NCBI GenBank assembly: GCA_029976075.1
Contig: JARKNW010000057.1
Coordinates: 62,001-126,000 of the forward strand
Reading direction: 5' to 3'
DNA length: 64,000 nucleotides
Source of the DNA: Pleomorphomonas sp.
GTDB taxonomy: Bacteria; Pseudomonadota; Alphaproteobacteria; Rhizobiales; Pleomorphomonadaceae
Shown here in pieces: positions 36,114 through 46,281 of the stretch. The position numbers were made by a program, and so were the translations under genes. The notes below the pieces were generated by a model. It did no database searches. It was not told where the DNA came from and was given only the letters and a program-made list of their open reading frames with translations. Within the stretch, counting starts at the first letter, position 1; every line of letters begins with the position of its first letter.

Positions 36114-36680
36114 TCTCTCCTCCAAAATTGTTCCAGGAGCGGGCCGGAAGACCGAGTTGCACTCCCTGGCTGCCGGCCTCCACACCGGCTAATGGCAAGT
36201 TAACTCAGCGAGCATTTCAGCAAAAGAGACAAATCAGTCTCCTTCATGGAATATTCTGCTGATCCGCACGAATTCAAGACCTATACTAAGGTATTATATC
36301 CGGGTTCCCGGCGGGGTTTTTGATGACTCTTCTGGGAAAAAGACACCCCGAACGCACATCAAGCCATTGATGATCGGTCGAATCCAGTTTTTAACTTGAG
36401 CGATTGAATCACTTTCTTAAGTACGACAATTGATCCATCGTTCCGGCATAGGCTTGAAATATCTCAAGCATTCACGCCACGTCGACACCTCTGGCCGACA
36501 TGGCTTTTGCCTCGCTTTGATTCCGCACGTGAGAAAGCCGCATATTCTCGTTGTAAACGGCGCCAGATCGCAACGACATGTACTTTCGATGGATTTGGTT
36601 CCCGTCGTCGCGGCAGCGCGAGCGGCGGCCAAGGATTACGTCCATGTTCGAGGCGGGATGAGCCATCCGAAAAAGGCTGG
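36114..36680. promoter_or_regulatory. Gap between ytfQ and lipB, with the ytfQ promoter
   Basis: 567 bases, AT-richer near ytfQ. It should carry the ytfQ promoter and control sites; an ACCTATACTAAGGT near-palindrome (36279-36292) is the only visible candidate. Short ORFs at 36417-36834 have no ribosome site or protein-like character, and I call no gene. Confidence 0.4.
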
Positions 36681-37391
36681 TCACCCCACGCTACCGGAGC
36701 AAGGCCCAAACACCTCGATGAAACTCGCCTTGAGGGCCGCATCGGCATCTTCCATGGTGACAGGCAGGCCCAGATCTACAAGGCTCGTCACGCCGTGCCC
36801 TCGGATGCCACAAGGGACGATGCCGGCAAAATGATCGAGGTTCGGTTCGACATTCAGACTTATGCCGTGAAACGTGACCCAGCGGCGAACGCGAATTCCA
36901 ATGGCTGCGATCTTGTCTTCAGCGCCGCCCCCCTTGTCTGGACGGCGAACCCAGACGCCGACCCTGTCTTCGCGCCGCTCACCACGAACGTTAAATGAGG
37001 CCAGCGCGCCAATCAGCCAGCGTTCGAGCGCCGCAACAAACGCCCTGATGTCTTTGCCTCGACGCTCCAGATCAAGCATCACATAGGCAACCCGCTGTCC
37101 GGGGCCATGGTAAGTATACTGTCCGCCGCGCCCGGTTTGGTAGACGGGAAAGCGGTCGGGCTCGACAAGGTCGTGTGGGTCGGCGCTGGTTCCCGCGGTG
37201 TAGACGGGAGGGTGCTCTACCAGCCATACGAGTTCCGCTTCCCGACCCTCCGAAATTGCCTTGACGCGCTCCTCCATGAAGGCCACGGCGGGCTCGTAGT
37301 CAGTAAGTCCGGGCTCGGCCCGCCATTCGACAGGTGGCGAACCTGGGACGGCACGCATGTCCGTCCTGATTTCGGATCGTTCGTTAACCAT
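36681..37391 (-). CDS. lipB: Octanoyltransferase LipB
   Basis: 236 residues. The catalytic Cys194 (PCGIRGHG) and Lys160 (EDKIAAIG) are present, with [12 protein letters not shown] at 88-99. It moves octanoyl groups from acyl carrier protein to lipoyl domains, the first step of lipoate synthesis. Length is normal for alphaproteobacteria. Divergent from the FliN-like gene across 120 bases. Confidence 0.95.
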   Translation of the reverse strand: MVNERSEIRTDMRAVPGSPPVEWRAEPGLTDYEPAVAFMEERVKAISEGREAELVWLVEHPPVYTAGTSADPHDLVEPDRFPVYQTGRGGQYTYHGPGQRVAYVMLDLERRGKDIRAFVAALERWLIGALASFNVRGERREDRVGVWVRRPDKGGGAEDKIAAIGIRVRRWVTFHGISLNVEPNLDHFAGIVPCGIRGHGVTSLVDLGLPVTMEDADAALKASFIEVFGPCSGSVG

Positions 37392-37511
37392 TCAGTAACC
37401 TTATGCCGCAAACACTCAGCGGACGACGATACGTCAGCTCGTCACTTCATAATCTCGGTAGTGCGCACTGTCGTAGAAGTTTTGGTGCCAGCGTCACGAA
37501 AGATAGGATCA

Positions 37512-37778
37512 ATGGCTACTCTGGAGAAGATCAAAGTCGAGATCTCTGTCGTGCTCGGCGGGCAGACCATGCCTATCCATCAGCTTCTCCGAATGGGGCG
37601 CGGCGCAGTGATCGAACTGGATCATTCGGCCGATGACGACGTCGATATTCTCGCCAACAATCTGCCGGTGGCGAAGGGACAGGTGGTTCTGAAAGGCGAC
37701 CGGGTCACGGTCTCGATCACCGAAGTCCTGAATCGCCCGGCTTCGTACCGCCGCCTCGACGACGTTGTGAAGATCTGA
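37512..37778 (+). CDS. FliN-like (SpoA-domain) small protein
   Basis: 88 residues from the ATG at 37512 with an AGGATC site; the much longer frame from 37107 lies over lipB. It is essentially one SpoA/FliMN C-terminal domain: KIKVEISVVLGGQTMPIHQLLRMGRGAVIELD and LPVAKGQVVLKGDRVTVSITEV are the canonical FliN motifs. FliN forms the lower C-ring of the flagellar motor, but no other flagellar gene is near. It could be a second FliN, or a SpoA protein with another role. Confidence 0.82.
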   Translation: MATLEKIKVEISVVLGGQTMPIHQLLRMGRGAVIELDHSADDDVDILANNLPVAKGQVVLKGDRVTVSITEVLNRPASYRRLDDVVKI

Positions 37779-37905
37779 CGATTTTCCCCTGATTTCAGGC
37801 ATTTTTTCGACGCCAGCAAAATTCTTGTTGCCTCCCTCTTGTGCCCCAGAGAATCTCTTGCTAGATACCCGGCGCCGGCCCGGAAGGGGTGGCACCTACC
37901 ACGAT

Positions 37906-37990
37906 GCGGTCGTGGCGGAATTGGTAGACGCGCAGCGTTGAGGTCGCTGTGTCGCAAGACGTGGAAGTTCGAGTCTTCTCGACCGCACCA
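37906..37990 (+). tRNA. tRNA-Leu (anticodon GAG)
   Basis: 85 bases with encoded CCA. Acceptor GCGGTCG pairs with CGACCGC, anticodon stem CAGCG/CGCTG around loop TTGAGGT (anticodon 37940-37942), a long variable arm as expected for leucine, and T-loop GTTCGAGTC. Confidence 0.96.
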
Positions 37991-37993
37991 TCT

Positions 37994-38030
37994 AAAAAGC
38001 CGGGCCTTGAGTGCCCGGTTTTTTGTTTTT
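37994..38030 (+). terminator. Terminator after tRNA-Leu
   Basis: A-run, stem CCGGGC-CTTGAGT-GCCCGG, then TTTTTTGTTTTT. It may also serve the converging chemoreceptor gene. Confidence 0.88.
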
Positions 38031-38076
38031 ATTTCGATGCAGCTTGGCGCTGCCTCTGGTGCTCCACCTCGGACGC

Positions 38077-40131
38077 TTAGCTCGCCCGCAATCCTGCCAG
38101 TACCTCGGATACTTCAGTTTTCAGCTGATCGATCTGTTCGGTGAGGCTAGCCGCTGATCCTTTGACTTCGGATGAAGCATGAGAGGTTTCTCGGGCCGCC
38201 GATGCCACGCCTGCAATGTTGGAATCGACTTCACGCGTCGATTGAAAGGCCAGAGCCACGGCTCTTGCCACCTCGGATGTCGCCGCTTCCTGCTCGGCCA
38301 CGGCGGCGGCAATCCCCGTGGACGTTTGCCCGATACTGCGCACCTGCGTGGCAATCGTGGCGATGGCGTCGGCAGACGTCCTCGTCGCCGATTGGATCGT
38401 CGTGGCCTGCGAGGATATCTCCGAAGTTGCGCGGGCGGTCTGGTCGGCAAGCTGTTTCACTTCCTGCGCCACGACGGCAAACCCGCGGCCGGCTTCACCG
38501 GCTCGGGCAGCTTCGATCGTTGCATTGAGCGCGAGCAGATTGGTGCGGGCGGCAATATCGCTAATCAGCGTGACGACGGTCCCGATCTGAGCGGCTGACT
38601 CAGCTAGCCCGAGGATACCCTTTGCGGTTTCATCGGCCATCGAAACGGCAGCTGTTGCCGCTCGGGCTGAAGCTTCGACCTGTCGGCCGATCTCGCGAAC
38701 GGACGCCGCCAACTCCTCGGCGGCTCCGGCGGCCGATTGCACACCCGAAGCGGCGAAGCCGGCAGCCCGGACAACAGCGGTCGATTGGCTGGAGGTTTCT
38801 TCGGCGCCGGCCGCCAGTGTGCTCGCGGCTACTTCCAACTGCTGCCCCGCCGTGCCGAGCGCGGCGATAACCACACCGATCGTCGCCTCGAAGCGATCGG
38901 CCAGGTGGCACATTTCCTTTGTTTTCTTCTGAGACGCCAGCCGCTTGTTCTCTTCCTGCTCCGCACGCAAGTGGCTCGCATCGAGAAGTGCCTTGCGGAA
39001 GTTGGAGGTCGCCAGAAACAGTTGACCGACTTCATCTCGCCGGGCCGGGACGGAGATTTCGCTTTCAAGATCACCGCCGGCGAGAGAATGGGTAATGTCC
39101 GTCAAACGCGCCAAAGGTTTTGCCAGCCCGAAATGCGTCACCGCAGCCGTGATCGATGCCACGGTTAGGGCCGCCACCAGCGCCAGCAGTGCCCAAATCA
39201 GCGATCTGTTCGCGTTATCAAGCCGCTCAGCGGTCTGAGCCGATATGTGACTACTCAGCGCTGACTGCACACCAGTCAGCGCATCGACCGCCGCGGAGGC
39301 CTGGGAAAACCACTCGGGAGCGGATAGCGTGGATGGCGCTCCGCTGGCCAGCGCAGAATATACGGCAACGCGAGTTGCCTCGAAGCGGTTGAAGACGACG
39401 TCATTAGCGTTCTTCGCCTTGTCCCAAACCGGCCCTCCGATAAGTTCCAGTCGGGAATAGGCTGCACCCCAAGCGGAGACCACGTGTCCCCGATTTTCGG
39501 CGAGCTGCGCGAGTTCCGCCGGTTTGGCTGCGCGACCGGCCGACAGAATGCCATTCAGCAGGCCGCGCTCTCTGGCAATGTATTCGCCTGCTTCCCAAAT
39601 TTGCCGACGCGCTTCGCTGGCGCGCGCCAGAGACAGGCTTACTATTCCATCTTCTTCGGCAGCTACATGTCTTGCCAGTTCGTCGACAGCTTCGATCACT
39701 TTGGACTGGGCGGTGAACCAGCGCGCTGCCATGTCCGGTGGGAGGCCGGTGTTGGTCGTGGCCGCACCGTAGATCTGGCTGCGCAGGTCCTCCGCCGTTG
39801 AAATCAGCAGGTTTAGCTTGCTTGCCTGGGCTTGATCCGCCTCAGAGATAAGCTCGGCCATCGCTTTCTGACCGTTTCGGCGAACCTCGGTCAGTTTCTC
39901 GACCGCTGTTGAGGAAAGTGGCCTTCCGTTTGCTACACCGCTCGTCTGGCCCCGATCAACGGCAAGCGCCGTCGTGATGGCAAGGGCGCGATCCTGTACC
40001 AGCTGGGATCTGAGAATTGCTTCGGCACTGGATTTGGCTTCAATTGCAGAACTCAGGGAGCCTTTGACTTCAATCGCCAGCAAGACGGTCATTGCGGCAA
40101 AGGAAAGATATAGCTTCCAGCGGATTTGCAT
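38077..40131 (-). CDS. Methyl-accepting chemotaxis protein with NIT-like sensor
   Basis: 684 residues from the ATG at 40131. Membrane helix near 11-27, a large periplasmic helical sensor (about 30-310) resembling NIT domains, with [13 protein letters not shown], a second helix (about 311-333), HAMP (about 333-385) and a cytoplasmic signalling rod whose tip is [20 protein letters not shown]. The C-terminus lacks the CheR-binding pentapeptide. It senses a ligand outside the cell and controls CheA; nitrate/nitrite is only a guess from the domain. Confidence 0.9.
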   Translation of the reverse strand: MQIRWKLYLSFAAMTVLLAIEVKGSLSSAIEAKSSAEAILRSQLVQDRALAITTALAVDRGQTSGVANGRPLSSTAVEKLTEVRRNGQKAMAELISEADQAQASKLNLLISTAEDLRSQIYGAATTNTGLPPDMAARWFTAQSKVIEAVDELARHVAAEEDGIVSLSLARASEARRQIWEAGEYIARERGLLNGILSAGRAAKPAELAQLAENRGHVVSAWGAAYSRLELIGGPVWDKAKNANDVVFNRFEATRVAVYSALASGAPSTLSAPEWFSQASAAVDALTGVQSALSSHISAQTAERLDNANRSLIWALLALVAALTVASITAAVTHFGLAKPLARLTDITHSLAGGDLESEISVPARRDEVGQLFLATSNFRKALLDASHLRAEQEENKRLASQKKTKEMCHLADRFEATIGVVIAALGTAGQQLEVAASTLAAGAEETSSQSTAVVRAAGFAASGVQSAAGAAEELAASVREIGRQVEASARAATAAVSMADETAKGILGLAESAAQIGTVVTLISDIAARTNLLALNATIEAARAGEAGRGFAVVAQEVKQLADQTARATSEISSQATTIQSATRTSADAIATIATQVRSIGQTSTGIAAAVAEQEAATSEVARAVALAFQSTREVDSNIAGVASAARETSHASSEVKGSAASLTEQIDQLKTEVSEVLAGLRAS

Positions 40132-40640
40132 CGCTGAGACCCCTAAGAATAGAGCTGAAAAAGCCTCAGTCTGAACCGACACGATGGAAGTCGTTATCGA
40201 CTTGCTTGCCGGAGCTGTGCGCTTGCAATTACTAGTTACCGACAATGATTAATTGCCAGTTAATTCTGATTTGTTGATTTACTATTTATCATATTTCTAA
40301 CGTGTCGATAAATATAACCTTGATATATTTTACGATATACGAAATCTCATTGGAGATGGTTTTCTTTTTATGTCATCAGCCTGCTGATCGGATGACTATG
40401 CGTCCATTTTCACGCTTTCCCACGCATGGCTCAGCCTAAGGCGATGCCGATTACGAAGAGACAATTAATCAAGTTCAACGCATGTGCCCTCAACCCTTAC
40501 CGGTTCAAAAAGAAGATTGTAAATCGTTAATTAATTCAGCTCATGCATATAAAGTATGCTTGTTGGATGTGCTTCTCTTGTATCTATTCGTTCATGGGCG
40601 ACGTATTGCGGATCGCTAATGCGTGGCAAGGGGGGAGTAA
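40132..40640. promoter_or_regulatory. AT-rich divergent gap between chemoreceptor and GGDEF-EAL gene
   Basis: 509 bases, clearly more AT-rich than the genes around it, especially 40240-40360. It should hold both promoters. Short ORFs at 40543-40771 overlap the start of the next gene and have no coding character. I see no RNA gene. Confidence 0.4.
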
Positions 40641-42206
40641 ATGCGGCTTTTCAGGGGGGGGAGAGCAACCCGGGATGCAGCAGCCCTCATTTTTATCGGC
40701 GTCTCACTTTTTGCGCTGTGCGAATGGTTGAACTTCTACGACCACCTCAAAGTCTTTCTGGAGCAATATGAGTTTGTTCAAGCAGATGAACTTCTCGTTA
40801 CGCTCACCATCGTTGGCGTTTTGGGATTCGTCTTCGGATACCGTCGGCTTCGCGACCTTAGGGCCGAAGTGGCCCATCGGATGCGGGCCGAGCGTGATGT
40901 ATCCTGGATCGCAGCTCATGATCCCTTGACCCGTCTTCCCAACCGCATCGGTCTCAAGCAGCAAGTCGAGCGGCTGAGAGAGGATGGGAAGGCTGGAAAA
41001 CCTCACATGGCAATGGTCATCGACATCCAAGGATTCAAGAGTATAAATGATATCTATGGCAACGAAATTGGTGACGAAATACTAGCTGTAATAGCGGACA
41101 GGCTGAGAGATATTTTCATTGGCTCGTATCTTTTCCGACTCGGCGGGGATCAGTTTTACGCCGCGCAAGAAAATGCCGTTATCAGAGACTGGGAAAAGCT
41201 CGCCCGCAGGGCTATCAAGCAGGTATCCGAGCCCATCGAGATCAATGATCGCTACTACGAAGTCTCCGCCTATATCGGAATGGCCCGATACCCGGATGAC
41301 GCTGCCAACATCAAGTATCTGCTGCGCTGTGCACTCTCGGCGGTTTCTGCCGCAAAAAGGGAGCAATCAGGGGAGCCGAAATGGTTCGACACGGCGATCG
41401 ACGAGGCGACTGCCAAGTATGCCGAACTCGACAAACAACTGCGTGCGGCGCTGAAATCGGGCGAGGTGCGTCCCTATTACCAGCCAATGATCGACTTGAC
41501 CTCCGGTCGCATTGTCGGCTTCGAGGCCTTGGCACGCTGGCGGCGCCCGGATGGCAGCTTCGTGTCACCGGGAGAGTTCATTCCGCTCGCTGAAGAGACC
41601 GGCCTCATTGGCGAGCTCTCCGCGATCTTGTTCGATCGGGCATGCCGCGATGCCACCAAATGGCCGCGGGGCGTCAGATTGTCTTTCAACGTGTCGCCCG
41701 CCCAGTTCAACGATAGAAACTTCGGACGAAAAATGCTCGAAACGCTTGCGTCGACGGGTCTTTCGCCGAGTCAGCTCGAGGTCGAGATAACGGAATCCAT
41801 GTTCGTCAAGGACGTGCAACTGGTGGCCGTGCTGCTCGATGAGCTAAGGGAGGCCGGAGTTCATATTGCGATCGATGATTTTGGAACCGGCTATTCAAGC
41901 CTGTCCCAGCTGTCACGGCTAAGGTTTGACAAACTCAAGATCGACCGGAGCTTCGTGTCGTCGTTCCTGGATGATGCGCGCCAGGCCATGATCGTACGGG
42001 CGATGATCGGCCTCGGGCGGGGCTTGGGCATGAAGACCATTGCGGAGGGAATCGAGGAGAGCTCACAGGCAGAAACCCTTCAATTGCTCGGTTGCCATCA
42101 GGGGCAGGGGTTCCTGTTCAGCCGCGCAGTGCCCGCCGAGCAGGCGTTGGAGTTGATGCAGACGACATGGCCAGTGCGATCCGCGGACAAGACAGCTATA
42201 AACTAG
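40641..42206 (+). CDS. GGDEF-EAL protein, probable c-di-GMP phosphodiesterase
   Basis: 521 residues. Two membrane helices (about 13-30 and 48-65) place the rest in the cytoplasm. The GGDEF domain (about 90-250) has GGDQF in place of GGDEF, with Gln for the catalytic Glu, so cyclase activity is doubtful. The EAL domain (about 265-510) is complete: FEALARW, NVSPAQF, ITESMF, IDDFGTGYSSLSQL, KIDRSFV, AEGIEE. It likely hydrolyses c-di-GMP, perhaps with GTP sensing by the altered GGDEF. Divergent from the chemoreceptor, hinting at shared motility control. Confidence 0.9.
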   Translation: MRLFRGGRATRDAAALIFIGVSLFALCEWLNFYDHLKVFLEQYEFVQADELLVTLTIVGVLGFVFGYRRLRDLRAEVAHRMRAERDVSWIAAHDPLTRLPNRIGLKQQVERLREDGKAGKPHMAMVIDIQGFKSINDIYGNEIGDEILAVIADRLRDIFIGSYLFRLGGDQFYAAQENAVIRDWEKLARRAIKQVSEPIEINDRYYEVSAYIGMARYPDDAANIKYLLRCALSAVSAAKREQSGEPKWFDTAIDEATAKYAELDKQLRAALKSGEVRPYYQPMIDLTSGRIVGFEALARWRRPDGSFVSPGEFIPLAEETGLIGELSAILFDRACRDATKWPRGVRLSFNVSPAQFNDRNFGRKMLETLASTGLSPSQLEVEITESMFVKDVQLVAVLLDELREAGVHIAIDDFGTGYSSLSQLSRLRFDKLKIDRSFVSSFLDDARQAMIVRAMIGLGRGLGMKTIAEGIEESSQAETLQLLGCHQGQGFLFSRAVPAEQALELMQTTWPVRSADKTAIN

Positions 42207-42468
42207 CCTTGCATGGGGCTGGTTTGACACCTCCTTGCTGAACACCGCACCCGGCCTCGTTTTGAGGACGATCGGCAAATCCTGATCGATGTCGGATTCA
42301 TCTTGGCGGATTCCTCCAGACAATCCGTGTCTAAAGAAGCTTCTCCCCGGACGAGAATTTCACCCTTGCGCCCTTGGGTTTGACGGCCTTAATTCCGACG
42401 CGACGATCCAGCCAGACTCCATTGATTCAGTTCGTTCGCCAACTCACAACCCCGCGGGGAGACGCGCC

Positions 42469-43875
42469 ATGGCCGAGACAGAGCCCGACGCGCCTGAAGC
42501 GCTCGACAAGCTGCCGCCGCTCAGAACCGACGATGGTGAGCTGGAGCCTCTATTCCTCGATGCCGTACGCCAAGCAATCGAGGCAGCCGACGTTCAATCC
42601 ATCGCCGCCTTGGCCGCCGATCTGCACGAAGCCGATGTCGGCGACATCATCGAAGCGTTGTCTGCTGATGAGCGTGTAGCCTTCATACAGCTTCTCGGAG
42701 AGCACTTCGACTTTGCAGCACTCACCGAGGTCGACGAGACCATACGTCTGCAGCTTCTCGAGGAACTGTCTCCCGAAGCCGTGGCGGAGGGTGTTCGCGA
42801 TCTTGATTCAGACGACGCCGTTTACATCCTCGAAGACTTGGATAACGAGGAACAGGAGCAGATCCTCGCCAAGCTGCCGGCGGTTGACCGCATGGCCCTG
42901 CGCCGCAGCCTCGACTTTCCCGAGGAGACGGCCGGCCGGCGGATGCAGACCGACTTTATCGCCGTTCCGCCATTCTGGACCGCCGGGCAGACCATCGATT
43001 ATCTGAGAGAGCAGAAGGACCTCCCCGAGGAGTTCTACGAGGTTTTCGTCATTGATCCCGGTTTCCGCTTTCTTGGCGGCGTCGCGCTCAATCGTCTTCT
43101 GCGTGCGCCGCGTGGGACGCGGCTGGCCGATATCATGAACGATGACCGACAGAGGGTACTTGCGACGGACGACCAGGAGGACGTGGCGCGCATGTTCGAG
43201 CGCTACAATCTGGTCTCCGCGGCGGTGGTCGACGAGGCGGAACGGCTGGTGGGCGTCATCACCGTCGACGATGTGGTGGACGTCATCCAGGCCGAGGCCG
43301 AGGAGGATATCCGCGCTCTGGCCGGCGTCGGTGACGAGGAGATATCCGACTCCGTCTTCTACACGCTTCGCACGCGATGGGTCTGGCTGTTGGTCAACAT
43401 GCTGACAGCTTTTCTGGCGTCATCGGTGATCGGCATGTTCTCCGGCTCGATCTCGAAAATGGTGGCGCTTGCCGTCCTCATGCCGATCGTCGCCTCGATG
43501 GGCGGCAACGCGGCAACGCAGACCATGACCGTGACGGTGCGGGCCCTCGCTACCCGCGACCTCGATGCGCACAATGTCTGGCGAATTTTCGGTCGTGAGT
43601 TAAGTGTTGGTTTACTCAACGGCGGCAGTTTTGCGGTGATCGTCGGAGCGGCGGCCGCACTCTGGTTCCAGGACCTGCTTCTGGGGAGCGTGATCGGCGC
43701 GGCGATGATCATCAACTTGGTGTTCGCGGCGACGGCTGGCATCCTCATACCCCTTGCATTCGAACGGTTCGATATCGATCCGGCTGTTGCGTCAGGGGTT
43801 TTCGTGACGATGGTGACCGATGTCGTGGGGTTTCTGGCGTTCCTCGGGCTCGCGTCATGGATTTTGCTTGGGTGA
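42469..43875 (+). CDS. mgtE: Magnesium transporter MgtE
   Basis: 468 residues from the ATG at 42469 (GGGGAG upstream). N-terminal superhelical domain (about 20-145), two CBS domains (about 150-290, with VDDVVDVIQAEAEEDI), then five membrane helices with VLMPIVASMGGNAATQTMTV typical of MgtE. The N and CBS domains close the channel when Mg2+ is high. The 3' end overlaps the next gene by 19 bases. The 262-base leader shows no riboswitch that I can recognise. Confidence 0.95.
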   Translation: MAETEPDAPEALDKLPPLRTDDGELEPLFLDAVRQAIEAADVQSIAALAADLHEADVGDIIEALSADERVAFIQLLGEHFDFAALTEVDETIRLQLLEELSPEAVAEGVRDLDSDDAVYILEDLDNEEQEQILAKLPAVDRMALRRSLDFPEETAGRRMQTDFIAVPPFWTAGQTIDYLREQKDLPEEFYEVFVIDPGFRFLGGVALNRLLRAPRGTRLADIMNDDRQRVLATDDQEDVARMFERYNLVSAAVVDEAERLVGVITVDDVVDVIQAEAEEDIRALAGVGDEEISDSVFYTLRTRWVWLLVNMLTAFLASSVIGMFSGSISKMVALAVLMPIVASMGGNAATQTMTVTVRALATRDLDAHNVWRIFGRELSVGLLNGGSFAVIVGAAAALWFQDLLLGSVIGAAMIINLVFAATAGILIPLAFERFDIDPAVASGVFVTMVTDVVGFLAFLGLASWILLG

Positions 43876-44678
43876 AGAAGGCGTTTCGGGCGAAACGGCA
43901 GCGTAGCGGTGCGGTGCCGACCGCCACTGAACGCTGGTGTCGTTTGGCCGCTCGTCTCGTCAACCCGATCGCTCTCGGCTCGCTCGCTTTCGGCTTGTCG
44001 GCATGCGCCCTGTTTGATTTCGGCCCGCCGCGCCCCGAAGACTATCCAGTCAAGGGGATCGATGTTTCCTATTATCAGGATGACATCAACTGGCGCTCAG
44101 TCGTCGCCGACAATACCGCCTTCGCCTGGTTGAAGGCCACGGAAGGCGGCGACTGGTACGATCCCAAGTTTGACGCCAACTGGTATGGCGCTGCCATGGC
44201 GGGATTACCGCGAGGCGCCTATCACTTCTGGTATTTTTGTCGCCCGGCATCGGAGCAGGTGAACTGGTTCCTGCAACACGTGCCTTATGATCCCTATGCT
44301 TTGCCGCCGGTCCTCGATATCGAATGGGTCGCGTCCAAGACCTGTCCGGGCCATCCGCCCCGTGAGGAGATCATTCCGGAGGTTCGAACCTGGCTCGACG
44401 CAATCGAGCGCTACTATGGCAAGCGGCCGATCATCTACACGTCGATCAGCTTCTACAATGATCGCCTCAGGGGCGCATTCCCCGGCTATTTCATCTGGAT
44501 CGCATCCTACAAGGGGCATCCTGTGGTTCGCGATCCGAGCCTGCGCTGGAACTTCTGGCAGCACACCGAGGCCGGACGGGTTGCCGGTATCCGAGGACGC
44601 GTCGACCGCAATGTTTTCAACGGCTCCGTCCGCGAATGGCAGGCCTTCCTGGAAGGGCGTCTCGTGCCAAGCGACTAG
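43857..44678 (+). CDS. GH25 lysozyme-like lipoprotein
   Basis: 273 residues. A membrane-spanning start ends in LSACA, a lipobox-like site around residue 51, so it is probably an outer- or inner-membrane lipoprotein or exported. The GH25 fold follows: KGIDVSYYQDDINW (catalytic Asp), FAWLKATEGG, and PPVLDIEWV with the Asp-x-Glu pair. GH25 enzymes cut beta-1,4 bonds between MurNAc and GlcNAc. It overlaps mgtE and precedes an LprI-like gene. Confidence 0.88.
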   Translation: MDFAWVKKAFRAKRQRSGAVPTATERWCRLAARLVNPIALGSLAFGLSACALFDFGPPRPEDYPVKGIDVSYYQDDINWRSVVADNTAFAWLKATEGGDWYDPKFDANWYGAAMAGLPRGAYHFWYFCRPASEQVNWFLQHVPYDPYALPPVLDIEWVASKTCPGHPPREEIIPEVRTWLDAIERYYGKRPIIYTSISFYNDRLRGAFPGYFIWIASYKGHPVVRDPSLRWNFWQHTEAGRVAGIRGRVDRNVFNGSVREWQAFLEGRLVPSD

Positions 44679-44837
44679 GGGTGCAACTTTCGCATCGAAC
44701 TCGGCACGGAACGTCGAATAGGGGGCTCTGTTTCTTCGATAATCTGCTAGTGATTCTCGCAAGGCCGTGTATCCGCCTTCCTCGTGCGGGCTAGGCGGCC
44801 GTTGGCGCCAACCACTGAAATACAAGCGGAGAAGCGG

Positions 44838-45332
44838 ATGCGTAGTTTGATCGCAGCCACCACAGTTCTGATCGTTCTGGCATCGGTTGCAGCGCGTGCC
44901 GAGGAGGCCAATCCGGCCGATCCTACGGACGCTGATCGCAAGGTGATCGCCGACTGCGTGGCGAGCGCGCCACACGAGAACACCAGCCCGCTCGGCTGCA
45001 TCGGCATGGTATCGGATCCTTGCCTTTCGGAGGCGGACAACGACAGCACGCCCATGATGGCGGCCTGTCTGGAACGGGAGGCCACGATCTGGGACGAGCG
45101 CCTCAACGATGACTACCAGGCACTGATGAATGGTCTCGACAAGGCAGAAGCGAAGAAACTGAAGGACAGTCAAAAGGCCTGGATCGCGATCCGGGATGCA
45201 ACGTGTGACATTGAAGGATCCTTCTGGCAGGGCGGTACCGGATATGGCGGGGCCATCGCCGGCTGCATGTTGCGAGAAACCGGTGCCCGCGATGTTTCGC
45301 TTCTTAGTCTGCGTACCTATCTCGATCAGTGA
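44838..45332 (+). CDS. LprI-like (DUF1311) exported protein
   Basis: 164 residues from the ATG at 44838 (AGCGGAGAAG). Signal peptide of about 21 residues; the mature part has paired Cys and the DUF1311 pattern CLEREATIWDERLNDDYQAL ... LKDSQKAWIAIRDATC. Mycobacterial LprI, the family's namesake, inhibits lysozyme. Here the neighbour is a GH25 lysozyme, so an inhibitor role is tempting but not shown. Confidence 0.85.
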   Translation: MRSLIAATTVLIVLASVAARAEEANPADPTDADRKVIADCVASAPHENTSPLGCIGMVSDPCLSEADNDSTPMMAACLEREATIWDERLNDDYQALMNGLDKAEAKKLKDSQKAWIAIRDATCDIEGSFWQGGTGYGGAIAGCMLRETGARDVSLLSLRTYLDQ

Positions 45333-45462
45333 GCGTGCGTTCACCCTGTCTGACTGGCCGGGTTGCCGTCCTCTCCCCTGATGAGATACGAATGGATCCA
45401 TCAGGATTTGCGAGTCCCGAGGCCCGACCATTCGTCGCGGCCGTACCCACGAGAAGGTCCAC

Positions 45463-46086
45463 ATGATTTCCAAGGATCAGGAATACGTCCGCCTCGACGA
45501 CGAGGAAGAGGAGCAGGACGAGAAGGCCAAGGAAGCGGCCGCCGCCCCGCAGGTCGATAAATATCTCTTCAAGTCGCGCACGGTTCTGATCACCGGCCAG
45601 GTGACCCAGGAAATGGCCAAGGACGTGACGTCGCGTCTGCTGGCTCTGGCAGAGGCGAGCGCGACCGATCCGATCACCGTCATCGTGTCGTCGCCTGGCG
45701 GTCATGTCGAGTCCGGCGACATGATCCACGACATGATCGGATTCGTACCGGCACCGGTTAACATCATCGGAACGGGTTGGGTGGCGAGCGCCGGCGCCCT
45801 GATCTATGTCTCGGTTCCCAAGGAGCGCCGCTTCTGCACGCCGAACACGCGCTTCCTTCTGCATCAACCGTCCGGCGGCACCGGCGGCATGGCGACCGAC
45901 ATCGAGATTCAGGCACGCGAGATCATCAAGATGCGCGACCGCCTCAATCGAATCTTTGCCGATGCCACGGGCCAGCCCGTAGAGCGTATCGAGAAGGATA
46001 CTGACCGCGACTATTGGATGAGTGCCGAGGAAGGTATCGCTTACGGTCTGGTCGGTCGAGTGGTGAGAACCGCGGCCGACATCTGA
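45463..46086 (+). CDS. clpP: ClpP-type serine protease subunit
   Basis: 207 residues. The catalytic triad is Ser109 (GWVASAGAL), His134 (FLLHQPSGG) and Asp179 (EKDTDRDYW). The first 30 residues are unusually acidic and Lys/Glu-rich ([13 protein letters not shown]), unlike standard ClpP. No clpX, clpA or tig gene lies nearby, so this is likely a second, stand-alone ClpP that shares an unfoldase encoded elsewhere. Confidence 0.9.
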   Translation: MISKDQEYVRLDDEEEEQDEKAKEAAAAPQVDKYLFKSRTVLITGQVTQEMAKDVTSRLLALAEASATDPITVIVSSPGGHVESGDMIHDMIGFVPAPVNIIGTGWVASAGALIYVSVPKERRFCTPNTRFLLHQPSGGTGGMATDIEIQAREIIKMRDRLNRIFADATGQPVERIEKDTDRDYWMSAEEGIAYGLVGRVVRTAADI

Positions 46087-46093
46087 AAATGCC

Positions 46094-46120
46094 AAGGGCG
46101 GCCGAAAGTGCCGCCCTTTT
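46094..46120 (+). terminator. Terminator after clpP
   Basis: AAGGGCGGC-CGAAAGT-GCCGCCCTT, a 9-bp stem followed by T residues. Confidence 0.88.
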
Positions 46121-46281
46121 CATTCTGTGTCTGTCAGAACAGCCTCGGGGCCGGACCACCTCTTTCTGTTCAAAGCGACTCGCGAGCCGACTAGGTCGAT
46201 CAACGCATTGACCGCGCATGGTTCTTTGGGTCATGTCCTTGCGGGAAATGCCAAGGTCGCGAGCCGACCGGGAGGACGAGA

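Noticed and set aside
36417..36834. Short ORFs on both strands between ytfQ and lipB.
   Set aside because: Unsupported starts, no family likeness, and part of them overlaps lipB.
40543..40771. Two short plus-strand ORFs before the GGDEF-EAL gene.
   Set aside because: They overlap its start, have no ribosome site and no protein-like composition.
42207..42468. Possible magnesium riboswitch in the mgtE leader.
   Set aside because: The gap is long enough, but I could not find the helices of a known Mg2+ or Mn2+ riboswitch.
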